This document shows, in pieces, positions 1-12,149 of a stretch of DNA of 64,000 bases. The stretch is from Breviolum minutum Mf 1.05b.01. Its lineage: Eukaryota > Sar > Dinophyceae > Suessiales > Symbiodiniaceae. The translations under genes and the position numbers were made by a program. The notes beneath the pieces were generated by a model, which saw only the letters and a list, made by a program, of their open reading frames with translations, had not been told where the DNA came from and ran no database searches. The DNA lies in NCBI GenBank assembly GCA_000507305.1, contig DF239903.1, forward strand, positions 84,962-148,961, written 5' to 3'. Position 1 is the stretch's first letter. Each line of letters begins with the position of its first letter.

Positions 1-109
1 AGGGTTTAACCTTTCCTTGAAAAGATCCACACCTCACTCAAACGGTGTGACAGAATGGAAAAAGGGTGTTTGGTTGCTGTGAGGGTGGTCTATGGTAGTT
101 TTGGCACCG

Positions 110-208
110 CTGGGACATTTCCAGACCAAAGAATCTGGATTCAGATAATGATGACATTGTGCACCCCTCACTACAGACCTCCAAACTTGGGACACTCTTG
201 AGTTCCCT
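110..208 (-). CDS. Candidate internal exon, unrecognised
   Basis: An open frame follows a good acceptor (TTTCAG|GG) and ends at a possible GT donor. The peptide begins ELKSVPSLEVCSEGC and is Ser- and Cys-containing, with no motif I know. It would be a downstream exon of a minus-strand gene. The boundaries come from splice-site appearance only. Confidence 0.3.
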
Positions 209-1167
209 GAAAGTGTGTATGACCTTCGGCATTCGGATACATTGTGTCAAGGTTCACAAAGTCTTTCATCTCCATTTCCTCAGGTGAGAGGGGAACAGGA
301 CACAGGACCTATGCTCAACCATCTCCTTTATGCTGTGCAGCTCTTGATAAGTTGCTTCACTGAAAATTCATTGATCACTCAGTGGATCTCAGGGGTCCTG
401 TGGGTCGTGGGTCGTAAGGCGCTACTATGTCGAGGTGCTGTCTTTCCAGGACCGCAGAAGACATAAAACACCGCGTCCAAGCCATCCGAATCAATCTCAG
501 CCAACGCATGGCAAGGATGGGGGAAGTGTGGTGGTGTGACGGCTCCAGAGCAACAACTCAGGAGTGTCAATGGCCAACTCTTTTGGGCCAAAGATTTGTG
601 GCAGCATTATCCCTTCAACATATCTTGCAATGAAACAAACACCAACGTTCTTCACCGATCTGAGCCAGTGGACCGGTGCTAAGATGGTTTTCCCCTTCAG
701 GACCTCTTTGGAATTTGTACCACGTCTCATCCAAGTTGAGAACTCCTCTGGAGCTCAGGAGAACGTTTCAACTAGCCAGTTCATGCTCTGCATTAAAACG
801 TTCCATCCTAAAACAAACTCCATGTAGTATTATGTAAATATAATACTAACTACTAATTACTGATACTGTACTAAAACAATTAACACAGGGAAAATATCAT
901 TTCACCACTCAACCCCATGAGTTCAAGGCCCTATGCTTCGTTTGCAGGCTTTCCCCACCAAAAAAGAACAACTCAGACCACAAATGACAGAGACCTAACA
1001 TGAAGTGTCCTTGAAGGAGATGACGCCATCCTTAGCAATGATGGCTGCATGATGGCTGCATGATACGACCGCAATCTTTGGGCCACCCACGACGGGGCGA
1101 CGGGTGTGAATCCATCAAGGATATTTGAGACTTCACGTCTGCCCATGTCTGTCCTACAATGACTCAC

Positions 1168-1224
1168 CAGCCTCATCCAACAAATTTCTGGCTCAACTAC
1201 CTCTTGAAGTGCATACGACTTCAC
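1168..1224 (-). CDS. Candidate 19-codon internal exon, unrecognised
   Basis: This phase 0 to phase 0 segment is bounded by AAG|GTG on the acceptor side and CTG|GTGAGT, a canonical donor, on the other. It encodes VKSYALQEVVEPEICWMRL. A 57-nt exon fits the short exon sizes seen elsewhere in the window. The product is unknown. It may be a 3' exon of the EF-hand gene next to it, but no join was proved. Confidence 0.35.
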
Positions 1225-2174
1225 CTTGACAACTCACCCAGAAATATTAACCCAGTCTTATTTTAAAACGCAATGTCAAGAGATTCGTCAACGTCTTCCG
1301 TCCGCCATTTGTCAACATCATACCCGAGTTGCCTTAAGTAGCATTCCGGCCTTTTTTCTAGATGGCAGCTCAACAGCTCTGCTGCCCACATACCCGGAAC
1401 CGATGTTTTACCAACATACCAAACAAGAAAGCTCGATCATCCATGAGCTACTTCAATTCACCGATCTTTATATAAATCAATCACGACCTCCACGAATTTA
1501 GATTAGGCCCATCATGCCCATCTACCCATGTATTGGAGGTTCCCCCCATTCATCATAACTAGTAACTGAATCTCTTGTGGTGAGGTCGCCTGAGGTAGCA
1601 TGTATTGCTGCGCATGGTCCTGTGGAATTGCAGAAAACATCGCCAACATGGATAGATCTTGTGCTTTCACGTTCTTTCATCCCCATCTGCAACACATTGC
1701 AAAACAAACACATACATACACACACACACACACCAAACGGTTCCAAGCAGCATTACTGGTGTCCAGGTCGTGGCAAATCTTGTTCACTTCTTCCTACCAA
1801 GAGTTGCTCTTTAACATGTCTTTGGTAGTCAATCGATCGGGCTGTCAACTCTGTCATAATGTGCTGGGCATGGATAATGAACAATATCAGACATGGTGAA
1901 AGGCCACTGCCTGGTTGAAGAGGAACATCTTTGACATCGCATTTCCTGCAGCATCAAACACATCCCATGAAACATAACCTGCAACTTGGATACAAAAGAC
2001 ATGTGCACATGAAAGATTGATCTCAGCGAAGTTTCACAATGTCCACCAAACAATAATACACAAAAGGCTGTAGCTCTGATAGGCACTGCGATGCTTGGAC
2101 TTCTGACCGCCTGATCCGATTTCATCTGAGTCTTCCTGTGTTTGCACTCGAATCTGTACCACCCAAACCATCCC

Positions 2175-5100
2175 CTGCTGAAAGTTTGATGACGAGTTGC
2201 GCATCTCTTCCATATCCAGGAAACCATCGCCACTGATGTCATACCTTTGCCAAGTGTGCGAAAAGGAATGGCCAGCGTGACCCTCAAAGACAACAGGTGG
2301 GACGGCTGGTTCGGTTCCAGCACAAGAAACGGCAAGCCACAGACACATCTTCCAAAAACATCCCGCTCTACTAGATCTATAGATCTACACATCTCGCACT
2401 ATCGCTTAACCTTTGTTTGTATCCTTTTGTTGCCACCACTTACATCGTGGCATGTCTCTTGCATGCTGGCACCCCATTTCGTTCAGGACCCTCAAATTCA
2501 CTAGTTCACTGGCCTTAACTTTCCACTCCCTGCTGCCTTCCAGCAAAAAAATAAACACCACCGCAACTTTGGGCAACTTTGGATTCAACGTCGGAGACGA
2601 GTTACTTATCAAAAGCATCTCTGACTTTTTGCTCTCTCATAGGTCCAGTGACCGCCTTCAACTTACTGGCCAACTTTCCTGTCGAATTACTCTGGGGAGG
2701 ACGATGTGGAGTCACTTCTTTTAGTGATGTTATCTGGGCCCATACCATCCCATACTGCTAGCTTGAATGGTAATTATTCCATATGTTTCCCAAGACGTAG
2801 CAAATGCTGCAATTGATATCGCCGCCTACCCACCCAGCTACAATTGGCATCGACGTCGACCCACAGATGTGGATAAATCTATATACGGTTCTATACCAAG
2901 TGGTACGCCTAAAAAAAGGCAAGGACATGCAAGAAACATTTTGAGTAAAATCGAAAACTACACTACATGACTACATACTGAAAACTTGACCAAAAGCATA
3001 CAGTGAACAACGCTCCCAAGGTATCCCAGAGCAGTGAAACAGCACTTAAACTTCTCATAGAATCATAGGAAACAGTTGATACAGTTGTCTGTCTGATGCT
3101 CTTTGCGCATGATTGTGCTCTTGAACCATGGCACGTAGCCAAATGTACTTCTTGTGATCCAAAACAACATGCACGCAACATTAAAACAACACTTACATTC
3201 CACAAACCAGCTGAAGATCTAACATCTGAACCATCCAAAACAAAAATATCATTGACTGTGACTTCACACAACATCCCTTCCTTCCGCAATGACGGCTGTA
3301 TGATGTTGCCAAGCATCGAGCCAAAGCGCCACCATCCTTTAGCCAACCTACAAGCTCCTTGTAGGAGACCTGTTGCGACACATCTGACCGTCAACCGCCC
3401 CCCCCCCAAAAAAAAAGCGAAACCACCGGCCCATGTGGTCCCTGGCGGTGCCTTTCCATCCCTGCTGGTGTCCAATTCCTGCAGAATTGACCTTTAGCTT
3501 TGGCAAACTCCACGGAAGAGATGAAAAAAACAACGCCCGAACATGTTTTGAAATAAGGTGGATTTCAAATCATCTTTTCAACTAGGATTTTAGGGTGACA
3601 GGCCACCTGACATTCCGATAATATCTTAGAATGTGTTAAAACGAACAATTCCGTGAACGACTCGATGACGAGCCCCGAACTTTGGAAGAGGCCACTTGGC
3701 CATCCCTCACCATGGTTGATCTAAGGTTGGACTGGCAAAGCAACACCTCTGATCTTCCTGTCACAACCCTTATAAACTCTTTGTGCATTTGAAAAGTTCA
3801 AACCAAATCTCTGAGATTTTCTCAAATTCACAGTGATTTTGGGTGTTTCAGTGGGCCAAACTACTTTTGAGAGATCAAGTCTGCCAGCGTCAAAGCCCAG
3901 TTCTTTGGCAAACATTTCTGGTCGTTTCCTTCAACCATCTGAAACAAAAACTTTTACACATGAAAACTAGGATTTCTAATAATTGCTTGGGCTTCACTTC
4001 TGCCAACACTTGCACGGCAACCTCCAAAAAGATGACTCTCTAATGAATTGCCTGAGCTTCATAATATTCACAATAGTACGCATATCTTACGTACTGTTTA
4101 TTTCTATTTGGGAAACTTACACCCTGCCAACTGCAAACTTGCAGAAATGGTGTAAGCACCAAGTTACTTGATTTCTGCCGTGCTGATCTCTGAATCCAGA
4201 ACTCTCAAGACCTGCTTGGAGATTTGGCTTGCGTGAATACGTGAATAAAGAAGTCAAATATCATCACAATTCCGAGAGGGAATTGAGCTGCATGACCAAT
4301 CACGCTCCAAGGTTGCATCTTTATTAAACCCAAGCTTCAGGCAATAATTCAAATATAATGCTAGACTTATGATCTACAATTGCGAAGGATGTGGAACCAA
4401 AGTGTAGAGCTTCAGAGTAAAAACAAGCTACCGATTCCTATGTCGCGAAGAACCCCATGGAAAGTCAAACCACAACTAGGATAACTATGGAATGCAAAAG
4501 TTCTAGCATGCCGAGAAATATGCCACGGACACGGCCGTGAAACCACGTGCTTATAGAGCAATCACATCTTCAACCTTGATCATCTCTGCAAAAACACTTG
4601 CTTTTGGCATCTGAAACACCATCATTGTCATCTTCATGATCGTCTTCAATTCCTCCATCATCATATGGTGATCTTAGGATGCGTGATGGTATGATATAAC
4701 AAGGTGGGCCTCCAAACATGATGATCTCAATTAGACACAAATTAAGTCGTAGAACCATCACAAGGTGAGTGACTTCATAAATTTACATGTCTGTATACAT
4801 GTGGTAGTGGATGACACTGTTTTCGTGAGTGTACCTGCTGTGCTCAGTGGTCGTCCATATATCTATTCCTCTGGGTTGTTTGTGTGTGCAGGATGGACAA
4901 ACACGACGACTCAGCCACGACATGATGGATTCAAACTTAACCATTCGAGTGGGTTATAGTTATGGTGGTTTAAAAAAACGTGCTTCTAACCTGATACAAT
5001 ACGATCGACGAGCATTTTTAACAATGAACATCTATGAAAAAATATTAGGATGTTTTATGATGCAAATAATATGACGTGATATTGAACATGATGCAATCAT

Positions 5101-6122
5101 GCTTCTTGACTTATGATTATACCAAATGGCATACCTAATATCATCAACGACGTCGTTGGGATCGACCCCAACTTCTCATCACCATGTTCTCCTACAAACG
5201 AAATACCAACCAAAAATACATGCCCCACGCATCTTACTTGCAGTCATACATGCGCTGGCAAAAACTAATATGGAACCCAACCATTGAAGAAGTGAAGGTT
5301 CGGAAGGATAAGTCATAAAAGTATAGGGTGTATGTCTTCCAGGGTCTGACCAAGATGGCAGTGGTCCTGAAGCAACGCCCAGTTTTGTAAGATGTTTTTC
5401 CTTTTCAAGGGGTGATCTTCAGGTTTCATGTCATACAGTTTGTTCTTTGCCAACCTTCATCAGCTCGTGTCGTTCTAAATGCCCGCTACCATCGACATCA
5501 AAGCGATCAAACATCCTGAGTTCAGGATCTTTGACACACCATGCTTGTGGAAGTGTCGAGCTGATCCCATCTCTGTAAAAATAATCCATCTGGAAACAAG
5601 ATAAGCACAACACTCAAAACCTCTGATGATTTGAAAACATCGAAGGAAGCAGCATGTAGTAGCACATTATCCGATTGTACAGCTATGCTTTTGTAGATAC
5701 TGCATGTTGTTTCTCTGGTTTTGAGTTCAAGACTTCATCCATGTCACCACCAAAACTGGACACAACGGTATACATCCCAGGTATGTAGCACATATCATGT
5801 ATATAAAAGTAGATATGTGCGCGTGTACCTGATGTATACAAACCATGCTGACAAATAGATATCTCTTTCTGCCGCTTCCTTGTCTCTTTTGGTATCCAAG
5901 CGTCTCACTGACCCGGGCACCTAAAGAATCGCCCGTGGCTTGAACGATGGCCTTCAACACGGTGATTTGGCTTTGAGGGTTGCGACCTTTGCCCACCAAC
6001 CTTAGCTCCAGAAACAAAACAGTTTCATGAAACCATCCCTGCATGAATTGTTGAGCAAACTCATCATGCGGTCCCAGGATCCAGGTCACAAACTCAGGAG
6101 AAGTAAACTTTCCATCACCATC
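2175..6122 (-). CDS. EF-hand calcium-binding protein, multi-exon, partial model
   Basis: Exons were read on the minus strand at 6122-6043, 6000-5921, 5589-5455 (or starting near 5571), 3369-3281 and 2244-2175. Two canonical 12-residue calcium loops are visible: DVDGSGHLERHE in the 5.5-kb exon and DISGDGFLDMEE in the 2.2-kb exon. A third (DGDGKFTSPEF) starts just inside the first exon, and the second half of a fourth (VSYKELVGWL) opens the 3.3-kb exon. Splitting of loops by introns is common in such genes. The 6122-6043 exon joins the next in phase if its donor is GC (AT|GCAG). The protein should bind Ca2+ and act as a sensor or buffer; its partner is not visible. Neither end is certain: exons at 6.6-9.7 kb may belong to its 5' part, and others below 2.1 kb to its 3' part. 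Confidence 0.6.
4590..4740 (-). CDS. Possible acidic exon
   Basis: A minus-strand open segment encodes a run rich in Asp and Glu (GGIEDDHEDDNDG) inside the EF-hand gene span. It could be an acidic exon of that gene or simply GAY triplet repeat in an intron, since similar repeats sit in introns elsewhere in this window. No clear AG|G acceptor was identified. Confidence 0.2.
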
Positions 6123-6584
6123 CTGACACGTCATGTGAAATCTCCGACTCAAAAAAGCCTTCAAGCGTGACATGACATCAATGTGATGCTTGTGCATAAA
6201 GACATGCATTAGACATAATTAGACACACGCACGCATACGTTTAACATGCCTAATCCTTCGCCAGCCAGCTTCACTCTGTACTTGGAGTGCCAGTGTTCCT
6301 TCTATGGCAATGCACAAAAAAAGGCGTATCATTATCATCTCATCAGTTGTCAGATGTTGAGCCATTTCACTGGACTCAGGGCCACTAATCCTCCTCTCGT
6401 GAATGTGCTTTTTCCAAAAAGAATATCGTTTATATTTATATTATATCTAAATTACTCTGCAAATTTTGCAGTACACATCTGTACAGGCCGGGGTTGAAAA
6501 GGTTTCAATAAACAAATCCAAGGTCCGCCTTGGGCCATGGATAAATATTATGGTGGCCCCAAGGTGTCCCAAGCTAAGAACCAC

Positions 6585-6714
6585 CCCAAGCTTTAGGCAA
6601 ACAAGAAACATCGCCATCGATCTCTCGGAGCAACTTTTGCAAGGCTTTGTAGCCTGAGTTGGCTGAAGCTTCGATAAGTGTCAAGGCATCTTGCAAACAA
6701 GGGATCACCTTGAC
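6585..6714 (-). CDS. Candidate internal exon, helical, unrecognised
   Basis: The acceptor is CATGCAG|GTC and a GT donor follows TGGG. The encoded segment includes VKVIPCLQDALTLIEASANS and continues as a helical stretch ending in KAWG. Regular hydrophobic spacing suggests a folded helical domain. It lies 460 bp upstream of the first recognised EF-hand exon on the same strand and could be a 5' exon of that gene, although the phase does not match directly, so another exon or another donor is needed. Confidence 0.45.
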
Positions 6715-6904
6715 CTGCATGGCCAAAATTGAAGCTTTGTCATTGGAGTCTATAAAAAAGTGTTCATTATCATTCATGTTCCAATCATACGTGAAGTCAG
6801 ACTTGCCCCCCAAGGTGGGCTTCTTAAGGTTTTGGAGGGACGTTCAAGACCATCAAAGTACAGTAGCACCATTCACCATCCCCAAGGGTCACCAACACTT
6901 GTAG

Positions 6905-7039
6905 GTGCATGGCTTTAAAGCCTCATTCCCTGTGAATTTCTCTAGCCAAAGAGGTAACCAATCTTCAACCAAAACGCTGGTGTTGGGCACCAAGTCATTG
7001 AGCATCTTTTGCATCTCTGGCCTGGCAAAGGAAACGCCC
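6905..7039 (-). CDS. Candidate internal exon, unrecognised
   Basis: The acceptor is CATGCAG|GGGC. The frame reads GVSFARPEMQKMLNDLVPNT and continues with a Trp-rich segment (VEDWLPLWLEKF). The 3' boundary is unclear; a GC donor at AATGAG|GC is one choice. The composition is strongly protein-like and there is no competing open frame of similar quality. The family is unknown. Confidence 0.45.
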
Positions 7040-7779
7040 CTGCATGGACAAGGACCCGTGATTCATATCTCAAGACATTCTAGTTGTAGCAGCTCCGAAT
7101 TTTGAAATTGAACTGTGGAAGATGTCACAATATGGCAAATGAAATGACTCCTGCGCAGCTACCATTGAAACGTTGAATACGTTAATATACATCATATATT
7201 CATATATTGTATGTATATGTATGTATGAATAATTCTTAATATATAAGTCCAAGAAACCACAGCATGGTGCAACAGTTCCAGAATTCCACTGCCATGGGCT
7301 ACATTCTCACTTTTGTGCTCTCAAACACTGTGAGAAAACACCTATCCTATACATTCAAGCGGACGCGGAATACCTGGAGCGGATTCTTATGCCACGACCG
7401 AGGTTTTTTCAGCTCAACAGTGTTGGGCGGTACCATCGTCCAGCAGGCTGACCCTCTGTATACCAAAGGGGCAGCTCCGGAAATACCATTTCATTGAACA
7501 CTGAAATTTTGAGCAGGGAACCCTATACAATCCTATACAGAAAGTCTGCACAACGCTGCAACTTCAAACGGCTTCAGCTTTCAGGGATGAAACTCTGAAT
7601 ATTTGAGCCTCAGTTTCAAGCTCTGAGCGTTTCTGACTGCCATTCCCTTTTTCAGCAAGTTTATCAATGTATAAACAAGAATCACATTTACCGTGCCATG
7701 TGGGAGTTTGAACACCAATGATATCCAATGATATGATATGAACGTAACATACATACATTAAGCACATGTACCTTTTTTT

Positions 7780-7858
7780 GGGGGGGTGGATTGCGCATTT
7801 CTCCATCAGCGACTTTTTCTTCTAAGACACCGAGGCAATGATCCATGTGTCGTTTTCC
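7780..7858 (-). CDS. Candidate internal exon, unrecognised
   Basis: The acceptor GTCTGCAG|GGA is followed by GKRHMDHCLGVLEEKVADGE. The donor was not resolved. It lies on the same strand and in the same spacing range as the flanking candidate exons, so it is probably part of the same large gene. The family is not recognised. Confidence 0.35.
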
Positions 7859-8239
7859 CTGCAGACTTAAAGGCAGTTTTGATGTCATCATTCCTGGCGA
7901 AGCTGCGAAACTTGTGCAAGCTGCAAAACTGCGAATCTCAGTATCTTGGAATTATGTTGCACCTTAACATTAGAGTTTGAAGAAATAAACTTCACAAGAT
8001 GCTGCTGCTCATTGAACATATTTCACCTTTTTCTGATGTATTTATGGCATGTGGCTTTTTACACATATTTGTTCCAAGTGTTTCAGGATGTTCATGTCTA
8101 GACTGTAAAGAATAAACATATATTATATATGTGTGTATACTGTATGGACTTCCTTCAGCAATTCATCAAACCGGTCACTGTTTCAGGGCTAAGACATGCT
8201 AAGACTCTTCTGGCACTGCTGAAGAGAATGAGTGCTCGC

Positions 8240-8342
8240 CTCATAGCAGTGGGGGCGCTGCCCTTTGGAGTATGGAGTACCACATGGAGGCTTCCATTAA
8301 CTGGGACGACATAGTCACCCAGTGCATCAGGACGGTGATTAT
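8240..8342 (-). CDS. Candidate internal exon, unrecognised
   Basis: The segment starts after TTTCTCAG and ends at ATGAG|GC, a GC donor of the kind seen repeatedly in this window. The frame reads DNHRPDALGDYVVPVNGSLH and then VVLHTPKGSAPTAM. The acceptor is AG|A rather than AG|G, which lowers confidence. Confidence 0.35.
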
Positions 8343-8865
8343 CTGAGAAAGATATATATAAATATAAATGGACTGGTTGTTTCCCATTATGGTGTGAATC
8401 TCCGGAAAGATTCTCCGATGAATCGGTTTATTCAACTGTTTGAGACTGATGATCAATTATCATGAACAATGATGAATCTGCGTGAGGTATCATGGAGTAT
8501 CATATTTTACTCATGCAGCAAAACATCAACAATGACAAATAGACACTCCAAAATGATGAGGCAACAAGAAGCAAGGCAGTTCTAGGGTTGAAGTCAGCAA
8601 GAGGTCGACAAATGAAAACTACAAAAAAGCCTACTGTGTACAGTTGAGTCCCCCCCAGTGCCACCAACGTCCAAACTTATTCAGATTCAGTCATCGTTCA
8701 TGACACTTGCACCCACGGGGAGCCCAACGTTGGAATCTAAATAGAACAAAAACATCTCTCAAGATTCAGGATAGTTTCAGAAGGCTCACACCGGCTTTTT
8801 CCGTTAAACTGCTTAAAATCAAGTGGCCGTTTTGGTCGTACATGAAGGCATGCGATAGCCATACT

Positions 8866-8941
8866 TGCCTTGAATCACAAATCGCGCATCCGATCCACCC
8901 GAATTTGCAGGAGTCCACTTCCAAAACCCTCGAAGAAAACC
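8866..8941 (-). CDS. Candidate internal exon, frame ambiguous
   Basis: The acceptor AACCCAG|GG and a GC donor at TCAAG|GC define the segment. Two frames are open: one reads GFLRGFWKWTPANSGGSDAR, the other reads FSSRVLEVDSCKFGWIGCAI. I cannot choose between them without knowing the neighbouring exon phase. Confidence 0.3.
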
Positions 8942-9470
8942 CTGGGTTTGGAATGATCTGTGAGAACCAACCCTCGTTTTGCTAATTAAGAATAGCCGCA
9001 TCTCAACTGCCCTTCTAACTTGCCAACAGAAATTCTTGAGACAACCCAAACATGTTTTCCAAATCTTGTGCTCAGCTGCGATAATATCCATACGCCGACT
9101 CTGGCAGGCCTTCTGTTGCATAGTCCTTCGCGAATCTACGCTGCAAATGATCAAGGGAGACTTCTGATTCCGGTAACGGGTGGTAAGCCATCTGCTGGGT
9201 CATGCAACCAGAAATCCCCCTAGATGCAAGAACTGAAGCGTTGTTGATGAATGTGGAGAGGAAGCAATTTCACAAATTATACATTCAAGTCCATCAACGT
9301 AGACACATAATCAGAGTACATTCATGCAACATGGTGTTTGAGTGTCTGTCTTTGGGTTAAAATGGCATGCTTTTACAATCTGATTCTTTTCTTGATACTG
9401 TAGACTGTAGATATTAAAGGTTAAGTCAGGTCACACTCGGAGTTATTGGGAGGATCTTCCGAACTAACAC

Positions 9471-9659
9471 CATTTCAATTTGAAGTTGAAGTTCCATCCG
9501 CTTTGAATAATGAAGTCCTTCTACTTCCCTCAAATTGACATGCAGCTGCTCCTTCAGAACTTCCAAAAATTCTGTGACATCTCTAAGCTGCCATGTATAG
9601 ATCTCTCGTAATCGTGCGATCGCTTTTTGATGCTCTTCCTTCACGACCTTGTCTGGGTC
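9471..9659 (-). CDS. Candidate 63-codon exon, charged coiled-coil
   Basis: This exon runs from TGCCAG|GAC to ATG|GTGTTAG, both good splice sites, and is exactly 63 codons in phase 0. It begins DPDKVVKEEHQKAIARLREI and continues as charged heptad-like helix (VTEFLEVLKEQLHVNL, LHYSKRMELQLQIEM). This is the cleanest single exon of the 6-10 kb group. The segment probably forms a coiled coil. No family is recognised. It may be a 5' exon of the EF-hand gene. Confidence 0.5.
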
Positions 9660-10068
9660 CTGGCAGGTTACAGTTGATAAAACTAGACTTCAGTTAAGGC
9701 ATCAGCTTGTAAGTCCATGCATCTCAAGATGATGGTCTGATGGACAAGACCGGAAGAAGAAAGCATCCACTAAACAATTTGTGGAGATGATGTACATATC
9801 ATATGAGCACGTGTCTAAACACTATGCATGTCCTAATGATGAAACATAATTTGGGCGGGTCCGTCGGTAGCCACAGTTTTTAAATCTTTTTGATGTTTTT
9901 GGGGTGCCGCTTCCCAATCCCGCTTCGATTTTGAAGATCCACAACATGTCACTCAAGGTATAAAAGTAAGAAGAATAATACGGTCTCCCTGCCCTTTTTT
10001 CATGGTCACCTGGCGTCGCTAGGGGTGTCGCTAGGTATCGCCAAGGCTATCCCTAGGGATATCTGTAT

Positions 10069-10069
10069 A

Positions 10070-10101
<32 letters not shown>
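10069..10101. repeat. (TA)n(TG)n compound microsatellite
   Basis: About ten TA units pass into about eight TG units. Just left of it (10013-10060) the motif GTCGCTAGG and variants recur, giving a short inverted and tandem structure. Confidence 0.85.
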
Positions 10102-10102
<1 letters not shown>

Positions 10103-11085
10103 GACATGCGCCTGTCTGCGTCACAGCAGCGAGCCCCACTGATTGCCTCTCCACTTTCCACGTCTTCGCTTAACACGGTAACGAAGCAGTCCAAAATCAA
10201 AATGCGGCAAATGGAAACAAAACGATCTAAACAAAACAAGTTAATACTTAAGTTCAGGTTGGGGCGTCACTTTTGGGCGTGCCCTGTCGCTGTACACATT
10301 CCTGCGTTATCTGACATAAATTGTCTGCCGCATAAGCCTTTCTTCATAGCGTGTTTCGACGGTGGCTCATATAGAAGCATAAACTCGGGGCTCAGGTCAT
10401 ACCAAACAGTGTCACAGAGTCCTTGTTGCAGTGATGATCTTGCTCCAAACAAGCAAAGGTACATGCATCAACTGTGCACTCTTGAGAACCTTTGCAAAAT
10501 TCAGTGCCAGCATCCAAACCTCGATCATTCCAGGTGCAAGCAATGTTGAGATGGGAATGATGTCAAAAAAAAACATGGAGAACTGAGCACGGGAGTGGAA
10601 AGTTGATTTTAAAATAAACAAAAGGAATCAAAACGACTCCAAATTCAGTAAAGATTGAAAACATGTCATCTATACTCCCAATCAATGTAGCCCCTCTGTA
10701 GACCGCTGGATGGGCTGTGGTGTTTGCGGTCCCCAAGAGCTACCTCGTGTTGTAAGCTTGATGTGGCTTAAACCCAGATCTGTATCTTGTCTCATACAAG
10801 CAGGGATGCCATCTAGACCAAATATTCCCCTTCAGTGCAATGATCCTCACTTTCATTGCGAAGGCTTTACACTAAAACGAAAGGATCACTTGAAATTTGC
10901 GTCTGAATGGTATGTGCTGCGGGGCTACAAGGCATCTGGAAAATTTGATGTCAAACTGTATAGATGGTCTTGCCGCGTTTTCCTGGTGAAAAGGCAACAT
11001 TGAAACCACCTGGAATACCTGGTCCAAAACTCACGAAGGGCACACATCAAAAAGATTTCAACAAATCTGTTCAACTTACATAAAC

Positions 11086-11272
11086 CGCTTTCAATGTATT
11101 GAAACTATCCTGGCAGCTGTCAAATTTACCCCCAATTTGAGACACTCTATCAAGCGAGGTACCACCACCCAGGTTGAAAGGTAAATTCCATGTTGATGAC
11201 GAGAAATGACACTGACTTGCCTTTTGTTCCTGACCCGTAGAGTCATTGTCCCAAATAATCTTAAGAAGCCAC
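11086..11272 (-). CDS. Candidate exon following a Cys-rich exon
   Basis: The open frame ends at AAAGCG|GTTTATG. The peptide includes DSTGQEQKASQCHFSSSTWN, a Gly-rich stretch (LPFNLGGGTSLDRV) and CQDSFNTLKAV. The 5' boundary was not fixed. It lies 125 bp downstream of the eight-Cys exon at 11397-11568, so the two probably belong to one gene. Confidence 0.4.
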
Positions 11273-11396
11273 TGTGAAGAGCGAGTATTGACCATCAGCT
11301 GCTTATCATAATCAATTGGGCAAATGCCGTTACGATATGGAATCAAACAATTCTTGACTCAAATGAGAAAAAAACACCACCAATCAACCAAACTTC

Positions 11397-11568
11397 CTGT
11401 CAGGCATACACCATAATCTAAGCAACAGTAGGAGGATCCCTTCATCGAGAAAGCTCTTGAGCACCCCATGCGTGTGAAGATGCAGAGCGGCTTGGTCAGT
11501 TCAACTGGACACGCATCCCACCCAGCCCCCTGCGAAACGCAGCTGCCACCCATGCCATTGCACTTGAC
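11397..11568 (-). CDS. Candidate Cys-rich exon (8 Cys), probably extracellular
   Basis: The acceptor is AAACCAG|GTC and a GA donor lies at CTGACAG|GAAG. The 57-codon peptide begins VKCNGMGGSCVSQGAGWDAC and ends near YCCLDYGVCLTG, with eight cysteines. Such spacing suggests a disulphide-bonded secreted or lumenal domain. It could be a late exon of the signal-peptide gene starting at 21076, about 9.5 kb upstream on the same strand, but the exons between are not all resolved. Confidence 0.5.
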
Positions 11569-12149
11569 CTGGTTTCTTCGTGCGGCGACACTCAAAAAGC
11601 TCAGGGAAACTGTGTGGTGAAGGGATCAGACAAAGAAATTTGGATCATCTTTCATGGACTGCACTAGTTTATAAAGATATATAAAGACGTTTTAAGGAGG
11701 CTAGGCACCAATTGCTTCCAAATATTTGTGACACATATCCCATATCCCTGTTCGAGCGCAGGCCATTTATCGAAGTTTACCTGGAAACGTTCGTACTCCA
11801 TTCTGACTGGTAAAACCTTTTAGTGAAGTTCACACAATGGCAAGAGCCGCACAAACACATATCATATCATTATCATATCAATCTATACCCCACGAATACA
11901 ACGACGTCATATTTAGCTTCTCGTAGGGTACCAGTAGTCAGCGAACAACACCTTCGGTTGCTCCAAGCGCCACGGATCCAACCCGACTTAACATCGCAAC
12001 AAAGCGGCGGTTGGAACGCAGTAGTCCTTGTTGCTGTTCCTAAAGGAAGGAGTTCCAAATTAGAACGAGTAGGTGATCGGTCTTGGTGGATCATGATCCA
12101 CAATATTGTAATGACTATAAGATTGATACTTCTATCTCTCAAACATTAG

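Noticed and set aside
3096-3497. 133-codon plus-strand open frame
   Set aside because: It is the complement of minus-strand exon sequence (the VSYKELVGWL exon) and has no splice or start context of its own.
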